Of a stretch of DNA of 36,371 nucleotides, positions 8,301 to 15,413 are shown in pieces. Every line of letters starts with the position of its first letter. Positions within the stretch are counted from its first letter, which is position 1. The notes below the pieces were generated by a model. That model was not told the origin of the DNA and searched no databases. It worked only from the letters and a program-made list of their open reading frames with translations. Both the position numbers and the translations under genes were made by a program. Source of the stretch: Candidatus Poribacteria bacterium. Its GTDB lineage: Bacteria; Poribacteria; WGA-4E; WGA-3G. Location: the NCBI GenBank assembly GCA_009841255.1, contig VXMD01000075.1:17369-53739 (forward strand), in the 5' to 3' direction.

Positions 8301-8817
8301 ATTAAAAACCCGCCTCGAAGACATCAATGCCTTCTTGGGTAAAATCGAAACCGGGTTCCTATGCCTTGTTATCGCAATGATGTTGGGACTTGCAGTCCTC
8401 AAGATTGTCATGCGCTACGTGTTCAGCGCAAGCCTACTGTGGAGCGATATGATGCTACAGCACTTGACACTCTGGCTGTGCTTCTTAGGCGCCGCGGTTG
8501 CTACCTGCGAAAGACGACATATCAGTATCGACGTGCTGAGTCGGATCCTGCCCGAAAAGATTACGCGCTGGAGCGATCTTATTATTGATTGCCTCGCTTT
8601 GATTGTCATTGCGATCTTAGCCTATTACGGCTTTATCTTTCTACACGATGAACAATTGAGTGAGGCTGTATTAATTGGAAGTGTTCCGTTATGGTGGGCG
8701 AAGACGATTATCCCCTACGGTTTTGTTCTCATCGGTGTCCACGTGGCACTTCACATCGGCATCCATTTAACAGGGCGCGAACACGTCTCGGATACTATTG
8801 AAGGAGAATCGGATTAA
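8290..8817 (+). CDS. TRAP transporter small membrane subunit (DctQ family)
   Basis: The small integral membrane subunit of a tripartite ATP-independent periplasmic transporter. With the large subunit it couples sodium or proton flow to uptake of organic acids. I place the start at the ATG at 8290 (MTHKLKTRLE), giving 175 residues. The longer frame that opens at 8212 would put a non-hydrophobic tail deep inside the previous gene. Four hydrophobic segments lie at about residues 18-40, 50-70, 90-110 and 130-150. The DctQ signature region VLKIVMRYVFSASLLWSDMM and the central ATCERRHISID are clear. It overlaps the upstream larA-like gene by 11 bp and the next gene by one base (TAATG). Confidence 0.88.
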   Translation: MTHKLKTRLEDINAFLGKIETGFLCLVIAMMLGLAVLKIVMRYVFSASLLWSDMMLQHLTLWLCFLGAAVATCERRHISIDVLSRILPEKITRWSDLIIDCLALIVIAILAYYGFIFLHDEQLSEAVLIGSVPLWWAKTIIPYGFVLIGVHVALHIGIHLTGREHVSDTIEGESD

Positions 8818-10103
8818 TGGGATTACTCATCGGCATTGGGTTGGCAGGATTCGCGCTTTTCGGCGGGGCACTTTTCGTCTTACTGGGTGGCGCCTCAATC
8901 ATCGGATACGCGACAGCGGGTGAACCGATCTCAACAATTCTGATCGACTTCAACCGTCTCACTCGGAATTCGACGATTCTCATTATCCCGCTCTTCACCT
9001 TTGCCGGATATATAATCGCTGAAGGGAAGGCACCACAACGGCTGGTTGCGTTTGCGCGCGCGAGCGTCGGTTGGCTCCCGGGCGGTATCGCTGTCGTTGT
9101 GCTCTTTACCTGTGCGTTCTTTACCACTTTCACAGGCGCATCCGGCATAACGATCATTGCTCTCGGTGGACTGCTCTATCCGATTCTGCGGCAAAGCTAT
9201 AATGACAGGTTTTCACTCGGTTTAGTAACGGCTTCTGGAAGTATCGGGTTGTTGTTTCCCCCCAGTGTCCCGCTTATCCTTTACGCGATTATTGCCCAAG
9301 TCCGTATTGACAGGATGCTCCTTGCGGGTATTATCCCTGGCATACTTATTCTTAGCATTCTGAGTCTTTACTGTTGCGGGTGGAGTATTACCAAACGGAC
9401 AGAGAAGACCCCGTTTGATTGGGGCGTTTTCTGGCAAACGTTCTGGGAAGCGAAATGGGAACTGCTGCTGCCGTTTATTGTGTTAGCGGGCATTGTATCC
9501 GGGAAAGTTACGCTGGACGAGGCAGCGGCATTAACTGCTCTCTATGCCTGTATCGTAGAAATGGGCATCCACCGCTCCATTTCTTTCAGAGTGTTACCGC
9601 GCATCGTCAAAGAAAGCACGGTGCTTGTCGGGGCAATCCTCATCATCCTCGGTATCGCTTTAGGATTGACAAACTACCTCATCACGCTTGATGTACCTAC
9701 AACTGTCCTTGATTGGATTCAATCAACAACAGAAAGCCGAATTATTACGCTGATCGGACTCAATATTTTCCTGCTCATTGTTGGGTGTCTGATGGACATT
9801 TTCTCAGCGGTGATTATCGTTGTGCCGTTGCTGCTTCCGATTGCGGAGCAATTTGGTATTGACAAAGCACATCTCGGCATTATTGTCTTGACGAACCTTG
9901 AAATCGGGTATCTGACACCACCCGTCGGAATGAACCTGTTCATCTCAAGCATGAAGTTTGATCGGTCTGTCCTACTGCTGTATCGCTCTGTGCTATTGTT
10001 CATTGGATTGTTGCTGATAGCACTCGTGTTGGTGACGTATGTCCCAGAGTTGAGCCTCTGGTTACCGCGGGCTCTCGGGAAAACGCCACAGCCCCTTTTC
10101 TGA
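8817..10103 (+). CDS. TRAP transporter large permease subunit (DctM family)
   Basis: The 428-residue large subunit forms the translocation channel of the TRAP transporter and has about 12 hydrophobic segments. Family features include the early GxGLAGFALFGGALF block, FFTTFTGASGITIIALGGLLYPIL, LLFPPSVPLILYAI and the late GYLTPPVGMNLFI motif. The first base of the ATG is shared with the dctQ stop, and a GAAGGAG ribosome-binding site precedes it, so the two are co-translated. No periplasmic substrate-binding protein (DctP) is encoded in the window, so it must come from elsewhere. The upstream racemase pair suggests a 2-hydroxyacid substrate, which is inference. Confidence 0.92.
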   Translation: MGLLIGIGLAGFALFGGALFVLLGGASIIGYATAGEPISTILIDFNRLTRNSTILIIPLFTFAGYIIAEGKAPQRLVAFARASVGWLPGGIAVVVLFTCAFFTTFTGASGITIIALGGLLYPILRQSYNDRFSLGLVTASGSIGLLFPPSVPLILYAIIAQVRIDRMLLAGIIPGILILSILSLYCCGWSITKRTEKTPFDWGVFWQTFWEAKWELLLPFIVLAGIVSGKVTLDEAAALTALYACIVEMGIHRSISFRVLPRIVKESTVLVGAILIILGIALGLTNYLITLDVPTTVLDWIQSTTESRIITLIGLNIFLLIVGCLMDIFSAVIIVVPLLLPIAEQFGIDKAHLGIIVLTNLEIGYLTPPVGMNLFISSMKFDRSVLLLYRSVLLFIGLLLIALVLVTYVPELSLWLPRALGKTPQPLF

Positions 10104-10165
10104 ACCTTCCTTTCTTCCACAAGCAAGGTTTCAGTCTCCTTCAAGAGGACCCGCGTTAAAATAAA

Positions 10166-10194
10166 TAAGTCTGGCGATAAAATCACCAGACTTA
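10166..10194. terminator. Hairpin between convergent genes
   Basis: A perfect 9-bp stem (TAAGTCTGG with CCAGACTTA, loop 11 nt) lies between the convergent dctM and LamG genes. Read on the minus strand it is followed by a T-rich tail, so it fits best as the terminator of the LamG gene; it may work weakly for dctM as well. Confidence 0.65.
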
Positions 10195-10229
10195 CTTAAT
10201 GATTGTGCTATGATAACTCGGCTACACTC

Positions 10230-11024
10230 TTATTGCCTTGCTTTCAGTTCACCCCATGTAACAGCCAGTTTTCCTGCCGCTTCAACATCCAGACTGGTAT
10301 CCATCATTTCCTGAATCTCATTTTCCTCAAGTGCACGTTGCCAAAAAGAGATTTCGTCAATGACCCCCTCTGCACCATTTTTGAAGGGAATGTAAGGAAT
10401 AGTTTCCCATCCGAATCTGGGTTTCTCGTGAAGCGCGGGGAAACCGCCAGTGATCTTTTTACCGCTGGTTGCGGCTTCTTTCCCATCGATGTACAGGAAT
10501 GGGTTGCCACCATCGAAATCCCACGTCGCTGCGACATGAAACCATTTATCCTTTGTTATAACCCCTGCCGGATCAAATTCAACATCCTGCCAATCGGCAT
10601 CATCAGCAGCTTCAAAGTAGAATCCAAAGTCTTCGGGGTTGATGTCAGCGTGATTCGCCCCCTTGGAGATGAAAAAATAGATGGGACCCAAACTGGCATC
10701 AAAAATCCGGTAATCGTCGCCGTCCTTGCCGTTCCAATCAGGTTTGAACCAGAATAGCAAACTTCCTGCTTCAGCGATAACTAGAGGAACCTCCAAGTAA
10801 GTTTCTGCACCTTTGAGAGAAATCCCGGCTTGGTATTTGCCGTCGCCAACCCATTTGGCATTACCGTGAAAGGTGCCATCGTTTCCGTTTCCGGTGCCGT
10901 CAACTGCTTTATTTCCACTGCCCTCGCCGATCCACATGAGTAGATCCTTATCGTCAGGGATTCCAGCAAACGCAGAACTTACAACGAATACACTAATAAG
11001 CAGAACCAAGTAAACGTGTTTCAT
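10230..11024 (-). CDS. Secreted LamG-domain protein (paralogue C)
   Basis: A 264-residue secreted protein with a clear signal peptide (MKHVYLVLLISVFVVSSAFA) and one LamG/ConA-like domain. It is more distant from the two at the left of the window: DLLMWIGEGSGNKAVDGTGN opens the fold, FHVAATWDFDGGNPFLYIDG is the central strand pair and VIDEISFWQRALEENEIQEMM the terminal block. The C-terminus is GKLAVTWGELKARQ, the same tag as in the other secreted proteins. The ATG is preceded by GGAAGGT. It is a single-gene unit with a hairpin just downstream. It probably binds glycans or proteins, and no active site is visible. Confidence 0.8.
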   Translation of the reverse strand: MKHVYLVLLISVFVVSSAFAGIPDDKDLLMWIGEGSGNKAVDGTGNGNDGTFHGNAKWVGDGKYQAGISLKGAETYLEVPLVIAEAGSLLFWFKPDWNGKDGDDYRIFDASLGPIYFFISKGANHADINPEDFGFYFEAADDADWQDVEFDPAGVITKDKWFHVAATWDFDGGNPFLYIDGKEAATSGKKITGGFPALHEKPRFGWETIPYIPFKNGAEGVIDEISFWQRALEENEIQEMMDTSLDVEAAGKLAVTWGELKARQ

Positions 11025-11085
11025 GACCTTTTACCTTCCTAATGTTCAAATTATAAGAAGATTTTAGCAAAAATCATGAATTAAG

Positions 11086-11340
11086 TCAACTACCTTTTTG
11101 GGACACTCTGGTTTCTTTTCCAGAGGATGGCTCCTGTGAAACCCTCTGCGTCGCTTTCACAGCACTTGCTACGTGTAGCAGTCGTTTCGGAACGGGTTGT
11201 GGTTGCGATGCTGGACTTAATTTTGGACGGGATCGAAATTGTGGAAGTGGTCCCGGCGGTTCGTAAGTCGCATGTATTGGGCGTTGACCTATTGAATGTC
11301 CAATGACGTGTTCTCTGTTTTCAACGGGTTGCTCTTTCAT
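11086..11340 (-). CDS. Small basic proline-rich protein, coupled to upstream membrane gene
   Basis: An 84-residue hydrophilic frame, rich in Pro, Arg, Ser and Gln (for example YEPPGPLPQFRSRPK), with no membrane segment or recognisable domain. Its ATG overlaps the stop of the upstream membrane-protein gene in the ATGA arrangement, the main reason to believe it is translated. Composition suggests an unstructured protein. I do not recognise the family; a non-coding fortuitous frame remains possible. Confidence 0.4.
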   Translation of the reverse strand: MKEQPVENREHVIGHSIGQRPIHATYEPPGPLPQFRSRPKLSPASQPQPVPKRLLHVASAVKATQRVSQEPSSGKETRVSQKGS

Positions 11341-11867
11341 ACAATCATATCTCCCATCTGCTGGTTCAACTTTTCTTGAACTTTCTGGCGGTGCCTACGT
11401 GTCAAGACAAAATCGTCCTTTAGCATTTGCGAACCCACCAACAGCCATTCTCGATACTGCTCAAATGTGATTTTGAACTGCTCCAATGGGAAGTCCGGAT
11501 TGGCTTCCATCTCGTAGATAAACCGCTCCATATTGAGACGTAAACTCTTGAAATACTGTGAATTGTGACTCAAATCTGCAACGCGGTCCGAAATCTTAAG
11601 AATGACATGCAGAAGTGCTAAAAATGCCGCACTTCCTGCGATGAGTAACCACGCTACTTTTCCTGCTGGTGTGCCCCATGCCATCCATCCGACCATGACC
11701 GAGGCAATAGTAGCGACTGTCACAGTGCCTTTGAGGATTCCATCCACCGGTCTCCATATTTGAAGTGCCGAGGTCATGAGACTTTCAGTGTAAGCAACGC
11801 GATAGAAAGTTTCAAGCGCTGCCTGCCAGAGGAGGTCTTTCTGGTAGTCTGCAGCTGTCCTGTCCAT
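11337..11867 (-). CDS. Two-TM membrane protein with cytoplasmic helical tail
   Basis: A 176-residue protein. The layout is an N-terminal amphipathic helix (residues 1-35), two membrane segments at about 46-66 and 70-92 separated by a short turn, then a charged, helical C-terminal 80 residues ending QKVQEKLNQQMGDMIV. An AAAGGAG ribosome-binding site precedes the ATG. The layout, two close membrane helices plus a helical soluble tail, is reminiscent of SLATT-type 2TM proteins linked to nucleotide-signalling conflict systems. I see no diagnostic motif and no nucleotidyltransferase next door, so this is only a suggestion. It is coupled to the 84-residue gene downstream. Confidence 0.65.
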   Translation of the reverse strand: MDRTAADYQKDLLWQAALETFYRVAYTESLMTSALQIWRPVDGILKGTVTVATIASVMVGWMAWGTPAGKVAWLLIAGSAAFLALLHVILKISDRVADLSHNSQYFKSLRLNMERFIYEMEANPDFPLEQFKITFEQYREWLLVGSQMLKDDFVLTRRHRQKVQEKLNQQMGDMIV

Positions 11868-12040
11868 AAGAAGTACTCCTTTCGGAAATGCATTCCATCA
11901 GAATAATAAGTGCCTTATGCACTGTCCATATAGACTTTACTAACTAATTATCAGAAGTAACGAAAGGATTGAAATTAGGTAACAGGTTTTTTCAGTAGCA
12001 GAAAAATAAAAATGTAGGAAGGATCCCATTTACGGCTCTA

Positions 12041-13186
12041 TCAGTACACGCGATGATACTTCAAAAGATCCCAATTCGGAAGGAAACCGATACCGGGTCG
12101 AGTCGGAACGGGGACGTGTCCGTCGGTTTCTAAAACCATCGTTGGTAGGAACATTTCGCCTCGTAAGGGGTCAACGGCAGGTGGGTAATACTCTAACATC
12201 AAGCCGTTATCTCGGCTTGCGGCGATATGGATCTGCAATTCTTGTGCCCCGTGCGGGGCAATTGACTTTTCGGCTGTTAATGCCTCTTCCACTACCTGCA
12301 ATGCGGGCTCATAGCCAGGGAGAATGGCGACATCCAGATTGAAAACGTCTGCGCCTTCATAATCAATGAGCGTTTGGAAATAGTGTAACCCGTATCCGTT
12401 TTCTCCGGTGGCAATTTGGATCCCATAATCCTGTGCCATTTCGCGCAGTGCCTTATGCCCTCTGTAATCGTGGCTGTGGATCGGTTCTTCAAACCAGAAA
12501 ATGTCGTTCGCCTGAAGCGCGGGAAGGCATTCGCACGCCTTTTCAACCGACCATGCACAATTCGCGTCCACCATTAGCGTTGTATCGGGACCAATAGTTT
12601 TGCGAACTGCCTCAATCCGCTTGATGTCTGTCTCAAGTCCGGCATTTGGATCCCCAACCTTCATCTTGACTGCCGTGGCATTGAATTCGTTTATGTTGCG
12701 CGCCATTTCCTCGCGAAGTTCATCAAACCCTTTACCTCGACCGTAATAGCCACCAGCAATGTATGTGCGGATACGTTTTTGCGTTCCACCAAGCAGGGCG
12801 TGAACGGACTTTTCTTCTATCTTCCCGCGGATATCCCAACACGCTTGGTTTATCGCTGCCAAAACTTGCGTATGATAGCCACCAGGTCCGTAGATTTTAT
12901 AGTTCTCGGCGAATCGCGAGACATAAGCGGTATCCGTTACATCGTGTCCGATCAAAACAGGACGGAACAGATCCACAAACATTGGAAACAGATGGAGGGG
13001 ACGCGTCGCAGCGGTTCCGCCATTGAAACCGTATCCAACGAATGCGTCACTTCCATTTTGGGCGGTAACCTTAACCAGATGGAGCCTACCCTTATCGTAG
13101 ACGTGCATGCCGTTCCAGATCGGGGGCTTGTCCCACTCGTAAAGTTCGCTTTCAACAGCAACGATTTTGAAAGAATGTGGAGACAT
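12041..13186 (-). CDS. Mandelate racemase / muconate lactonizing enzyme family protein
   Basis: A 381-residue member of the enolase superfamily, mandelate-racemase subgroup. These enzymes abstract the alpha-proton of a carboxylate and stabilise the enolate with Mg2+, leading to racemisation or sugar-acid dehydration. The catalytic set is visible: K174-M-K176 (base), metal ligands D207 (MVDANCAW), E233 or E234 (WFEEPIH) and E262 (TGENGYG), and the D285/H312 dyad (NLDVAILPG, IAPHGAQ). All are intact. The capping domain spans roughly the first 130 residues. The gene stands alone and the substrate cannot be named. Sugar-acid dehydration is the commonest role and would fit an organism that eats glycans or organic acids. 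Confidence 0.85.
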   Translation of the reverse strand: MSPHSFKIVAVESELYEWDKPPIWNGMHVYDKGRLHLVKVTAQNGSDAFVGYGFNGGTAATRPLHLFPMFVDLFRPVLIGHDVTDTAYVSRFAENYKIYGPGGYHTQVLAAINQACWDIRGKIEEKSVHALLGGTQKRIRTYIAGGYYGRGKGFDELREEMARNINEFNATAVKMKVGDPNAGLETDIKRIEAVRKTIGPDTTLMVDANCAWSVEKACECLPALQANDIFWFEEPIHSHDYRGHKALREMAQDYGIQIATGENGYGLHYFQTLIDYEGADVFNLDVAILPGYEPALQVVEEALTAEKSIAPHGAQELQIHIAASRDNGLMLEYYPPAVDPLRGEMFLPTMVLETDGHVPVPTRPGIGFLPNWDLLKYHRVY

Positions 13187-13419
13187 CGTTTTCTATCCTA
13201 ATGCAGATTAGTAAAAAAATTAACCGAATTCCATTACATTTCGTCCAACGGCGTAAATGCTACGGATTGGACCTCAATCGTATCACTATTATATTGTAAA
13301 TTCATTTTTTTTAGTCCTTTTTTCATCAAAGTTTACGGATTGGAACCCCCTGCCTTCAGGCGAGGGAGGAAAATCCGCCCTCTTGAATTAGACCAAAGCG
13401 TTTTCTTGTGAAAAAACAC

Positions 13420-13448
13420 TTGACATTTTTTGTAAATTATGGTTTAAT
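13420..13448 (+). promoter_or_regulatory. sigma70-type promoter of tnpB copy 1
   Basis: TTGACA at 13420-13425 and TTTAAT at 13443-13448 with a 17-bp spacer. The predicted transcript start falls at about 13454, the first base of the structured leader. The same layout occurs at the other two leader copies. Confidence 0.7.
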
Positions 13449-13452
13449 AGAT

Positions 13453-13534
13453 GTATCGTGTTGGCAGACATACAACGCATTACCGCTTGGTAATGTGTCT
13501 GCCTCCCACGTTGTAGGGGATAAACGCACGATAC
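13453..13534 (+). ncRNA. Structured pseudoknotted leader RNA, copy 1 (before tnpB)
   Basis: Helices: outer stem 13453-13460 (GTATCGTG) with 13527-13534 (CACGATAC). Inner stem 13463-13470 (GGCAGACA) with 13496-13503 (TGTCTGCC). Apical stem 13478-13484 with 13489-13495, closing a GCTT loop. The bulge 13472-13477 (ACAACG) pairs with 13509-13514 (CGTTGT) downstream, forming a pseudoknot. Unpaired conserved pieces are CCCA (13505-13508) and GGGGATAAA (13516-13524). It begins at the predicted transcript start and ends 10 nt before the tnpB ATG. Copies 2 and 3 keep the pairings with changed bases. Confidence 0.8.
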
Positions 13535-13544
13535 ACGATATACC

Positions 13545-14744
13545 ATGAGATTAACCTTCAAATATCCTGTGTATCCGACGAAAACACAGGAAGAAATATT
13601 GTTATTGTGGTTTGACCACTTGTGTGAACTTCAGAACTCTGCCCGCGGTAACCGCAAACATGCCCATCAGACCGAGGGGCGTTTCGTCACGCAGTTTGAG
13701 CAACAGGCACTTTTGACAGTAGCCCGTGCGAAGTATGACGATTTTCGCGAAGTACCACAGGATTTCCAAGTCTCTATCCTCAAGCGCGTTGACAAAGCGT
13801 TTGATGCATTCCGTAGGCGGTGTCGCGAAGGAGCAGAGAAAAAAGGGTATCCTCGCTACAAAACGCGTGTCCGTTCTCTAACATGGTGCTTACGAAAGCA
13901 CAAACTCAAAACAGGTGAACGTGTCCGCCAGAATCCGATAATAGAAACCGGGTTTCGCCATAATCGCTTAAAAGTGCCGAAGTTAGGTGAAGTCAAGATA
14001 CGCATGCACCGTCCCTTACAAGGTGACCCGAAAGAGGTCACGATCGTCAAGAAAGCGTCGGGTTGGTATGCTCACATCTCTTGTGAGATACCGGATACGC
14101 CAAAAGTTGAACCGACTGACGCTGTCGCAGTTGACGTAGGCACGACACACTATCTGACGACTTCTGAAGGTGAAAAAGAGGACAACCCGCGCTGGTATCG
14201 TCAGGCAGAAGGACTGCTCCGAAAACACTCTAAAGCCCTTTCCCGAAAGAAAAAAGGGAGCCACCGAAGGAAAAAACAGCAACACACACTCGCCTTACAC
14301 CATGAGCGAACGACAAACAAACGCAAAGACTTTATCGGAAAACTCGTCTATAAACTCTACCACCACCAAGAAAACAATGTTTTAGTGGCAGAGGATTTAA
14401 GCGTATCGAACATAGTAAAGAATAAACACCTCAGCAAGAGCATTTCCGATGCGTCTTGGGCAACCTTCTTTGAATGGTGTGCAAGCATAGCCGAAAGAGA
14501 CGGCTTGCACTTCCACCAAGTAGACCCCAAGAACACTTCGCAAACCTGCTCGACTTGCGGTGAAAAATCGCCAAAGAAACTTTCACTGGCGATACGGACC
14601 TTTGATTGTAGTTTTTGTGGCACGTCTTTAGACCGAGACCACAACGCTGCGATAAACGTACTCTTACGGGCGGCTTGCGCCCATCGTGGAGAGCGTTGGG
14701 TTACCGACCTCTGTGAAACGAGAAACTTATCGGTAGACCGATAG
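13545..14744 (+). CDS. tnpB: TnpB RNA-guided nuclease, IS605 OrfB family, copy 1
   Basis: TnpB is an omegaRNA-guided DNA endonuclease, ancestor of Cas12, that helps IS200/IS605 elements persist. This 399-residue protein is intact. It has an N-terminal helix-rich region beginning MRLTFKYPVYPTKTQ, RuvC-I Asp in VAVDVGTTHYL (about residue 193), RuvC-II Glu in VLVAEDLSVSNI, a zinc-finger pair CSTCG/CSFCG, and RuvC-III Asp in DRDHNAAINVL. All catalytic residues and zinc ligands are present, so activity is plausible. No good Shine-Dalgarno lies close to the ATG; the nearest AGGGG is about 25 nt upstream inside the leader RNA. The terminal codons form a hairpin that is probably part of the guide RNA. 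The protein is very different from the second TnpB here. Confidence 0.93.
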   Translation: MRLTFKYPVYPTKTQEEILLLWFDHLCELQNSARGNRKHAHQTEGRFVTQFEQQALLTVARAKYDDFREVPQDFQVSILKRVDKAFDAFRRRCREGAEKKGYPRYKTRVRSLTWCLRKHKLKTGERVRQNPIIETGFRHNRLKVPKLGEVKIRMHRPLQGDPKEVTIVKKASGWYAHISCEIPDTPKVEPTDAVAVDVGTTHYLTTSEGEKEDNPRWYRQAEGLLRKHSKALSRKKKGSHRRKKQQHTLALHHERTTNKRKDFIGKLVYKLYHHQENNVLVAEDLSVSNIVKNKHLSKSISDASWATFFEWCASIAERDGLHFHQVDPKNTSQTCSTCGEKSPKKLSLAIRTFDCSFCGTSLDRDHNAAINVLLRAACAHRGERWVTDLCETRNLSVDR

Positions 14745-14796
14745 GAAACCTGTTAGCACTCTTAACAGGTTTCTCCCTGCCTTTAGGCGGGGGTAC
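14729..14796 (+). ncRNA. Candidate omegaRNA scaffold and right end of IS copy 1
   Basis: Three consecutive hairpins span the tnpB stop: 14729-14744 (TATCGG/CCGATA), 14745-14773 (an 11-bp perfect stem, GAAACCTGTTA with its complement, loop 7 nt) and about 14774-14793 (CCCTGCC/GGCGGGG around TTTA). TnpB guide RNAs come from this location, with the guide read from the DNA just past the right end, here from about 14797. The full scaffold probably begins further upstream within tnpB. Confidence 0.55.
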
Positions 14797-14870
14797 ATTG
14801 ACTATTTGTACCGAGTGCACGTTTTTTACGTTAAATTCCTGCAAATTGGAAGCGTTTAGAGGAGTTTAAA

Positions 14871-15056
14871 ATGTCGAAATTGACAAGGGAAAGTATCGTA
14901 AAACTGGTAAGTGTGAGAAGAACCGCCCTCTACAATGCCATGGGATGTCGGCATGGTAGTGCTCACTATAGAACTTCGCAGTCGAAAAGTCATCAGCACA
15001 GCGGTGTCGCAACGCTTCTATGGTACGCGATTAACGCGATGCCGAGACGAAAATAA
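14871..15056 (+). CDS. Possible 61-residue protein
   Basis: A short frame beginning MSKLTRESIVKLVSVRRTALYNAM, with a good Shine-Dalgarno (GAGGAG) 7 nt before the ATG. The first 25 residues could form a helix-turn-helix like the C-terminal domain of serine resolvases, but the rest is rich in His, Ser and Arg and looks unstructured. It lies just right of the IS and about 100 bp before a plus-strand terminator-like hairpin. It could be a remnant of a gene broken by the IS. I do not recognise it. Confidence 0.3.
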   Translation: MSKLTRESIVKLVSVRRTALYNAMGCRHGSAHYRTSQSKSHQHSGVATLLWYAINAMPRRK

Positions 15057-15151
15057 CCGGATTGCTACCGAAACCCATTAAAAAACGCATCAAACTGAAT
15101 GCCCCTAACGTTACACAAAGGGTTCTTGCCGTACCTGTTATCGTTTGAAAG

Positions 15152-15182
15152 AGCCCCACTGGTGGTTAACAGTGGCTTTTTT
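15152..15182 (+). terminator. Rho-independent terminator (plus strand)
   Basis: AGCCCCACTG at 15152-15161 pairs with CAGTGGCT at 15170-15177 (two-base bulge on the left arm) and is followed directly by five more T residues (six in all). It would end plus-strand transcripts from the IS/61-codon region before they meet the minus-strand operon. Confidence 0.5.
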
Positions 15183-15209
15183 GTCTTAAAGAACATCTCA
15201 CTTTTTAAG

Positions 15210-15368
15210 TCAAGTGTAACGCTCAGCAATGGATGTCAAGAGCATCACACCCACGACAGAAAGCACCATTGCATTAAAACCGAAGAACGTAACCAGTAGA
15301 AAGGCTACGCTGGCAATCCCAAAACCTGCGAAACAGCGAACGATCCACTTATTGATTTTCTGTTCCAT
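15210..15368 (-). CDS. 52-residue membrane protein
   Basis: A small minus-strand frame starting MEQKINKWIVR and ending IAERYT. It has two hydrophobic segments, at about residues 13-29 and 33-46, with a basic N-terminus, so it is a small two-helix membrane protein. An AAGGAGAC Shine-Dalgarno lies 5 nt before the ATG, an unusually good match. It sits 45 bp downstream of the alpha/beta hydrolase on the same strand and is probably the last gene of that operon. No family recognised. Confidence 0.6.
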   Translation of the reverse strand: MEQKINKWIVRCFAGFGIASVAFLLVTFFGFNAMVLSVVGVMLLTSIAERYT

Positions 15369-15413
15369 TTTTGTCTCCTTGATCTGAGTTCAGACTTTAT
15401 TAAAGCCGCATTA

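Larger units (their letters stand above)
13337..14796 (+). mobile_element. IS200/IS605-type element, tnpB only (IS1341-like), copy 1
   Basis: The left boundary follows TTAC at 13333-13336, the kind of flank used by IS608-like elements. An imperfect hairpin at 13346-13366 marks the left end and a GC-rich hairpin at 14773-14793 the right end. Inside are a promoter, a structured leader, an intact tnpB and 3' hairpins, but no tnpA. Without a Y1 transposase it would need one in trans to move. The exact right cleavage point is uncertain by a few bases. TACGGATTGGA at the left edge also occurs at 13261 and at 24218. Confidence 0.8.

Noticed and set aside
13453-13534. Twister-type self-cleaving ribozyme
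   Set aside because: GGATAAAA and CCCA recall the twister consensus, but the 5' UAA-containing loop and the arrangement of helices do not fit. HDV-like topology also fails, since the outer helix encloses the whole motif.
15099-15299. 66-residue plus-strand frame
   Set aside because: It runs through a terminator hairpin and lies opposite the better-supported 52-residue membrane protein; no ribosome-binding site.
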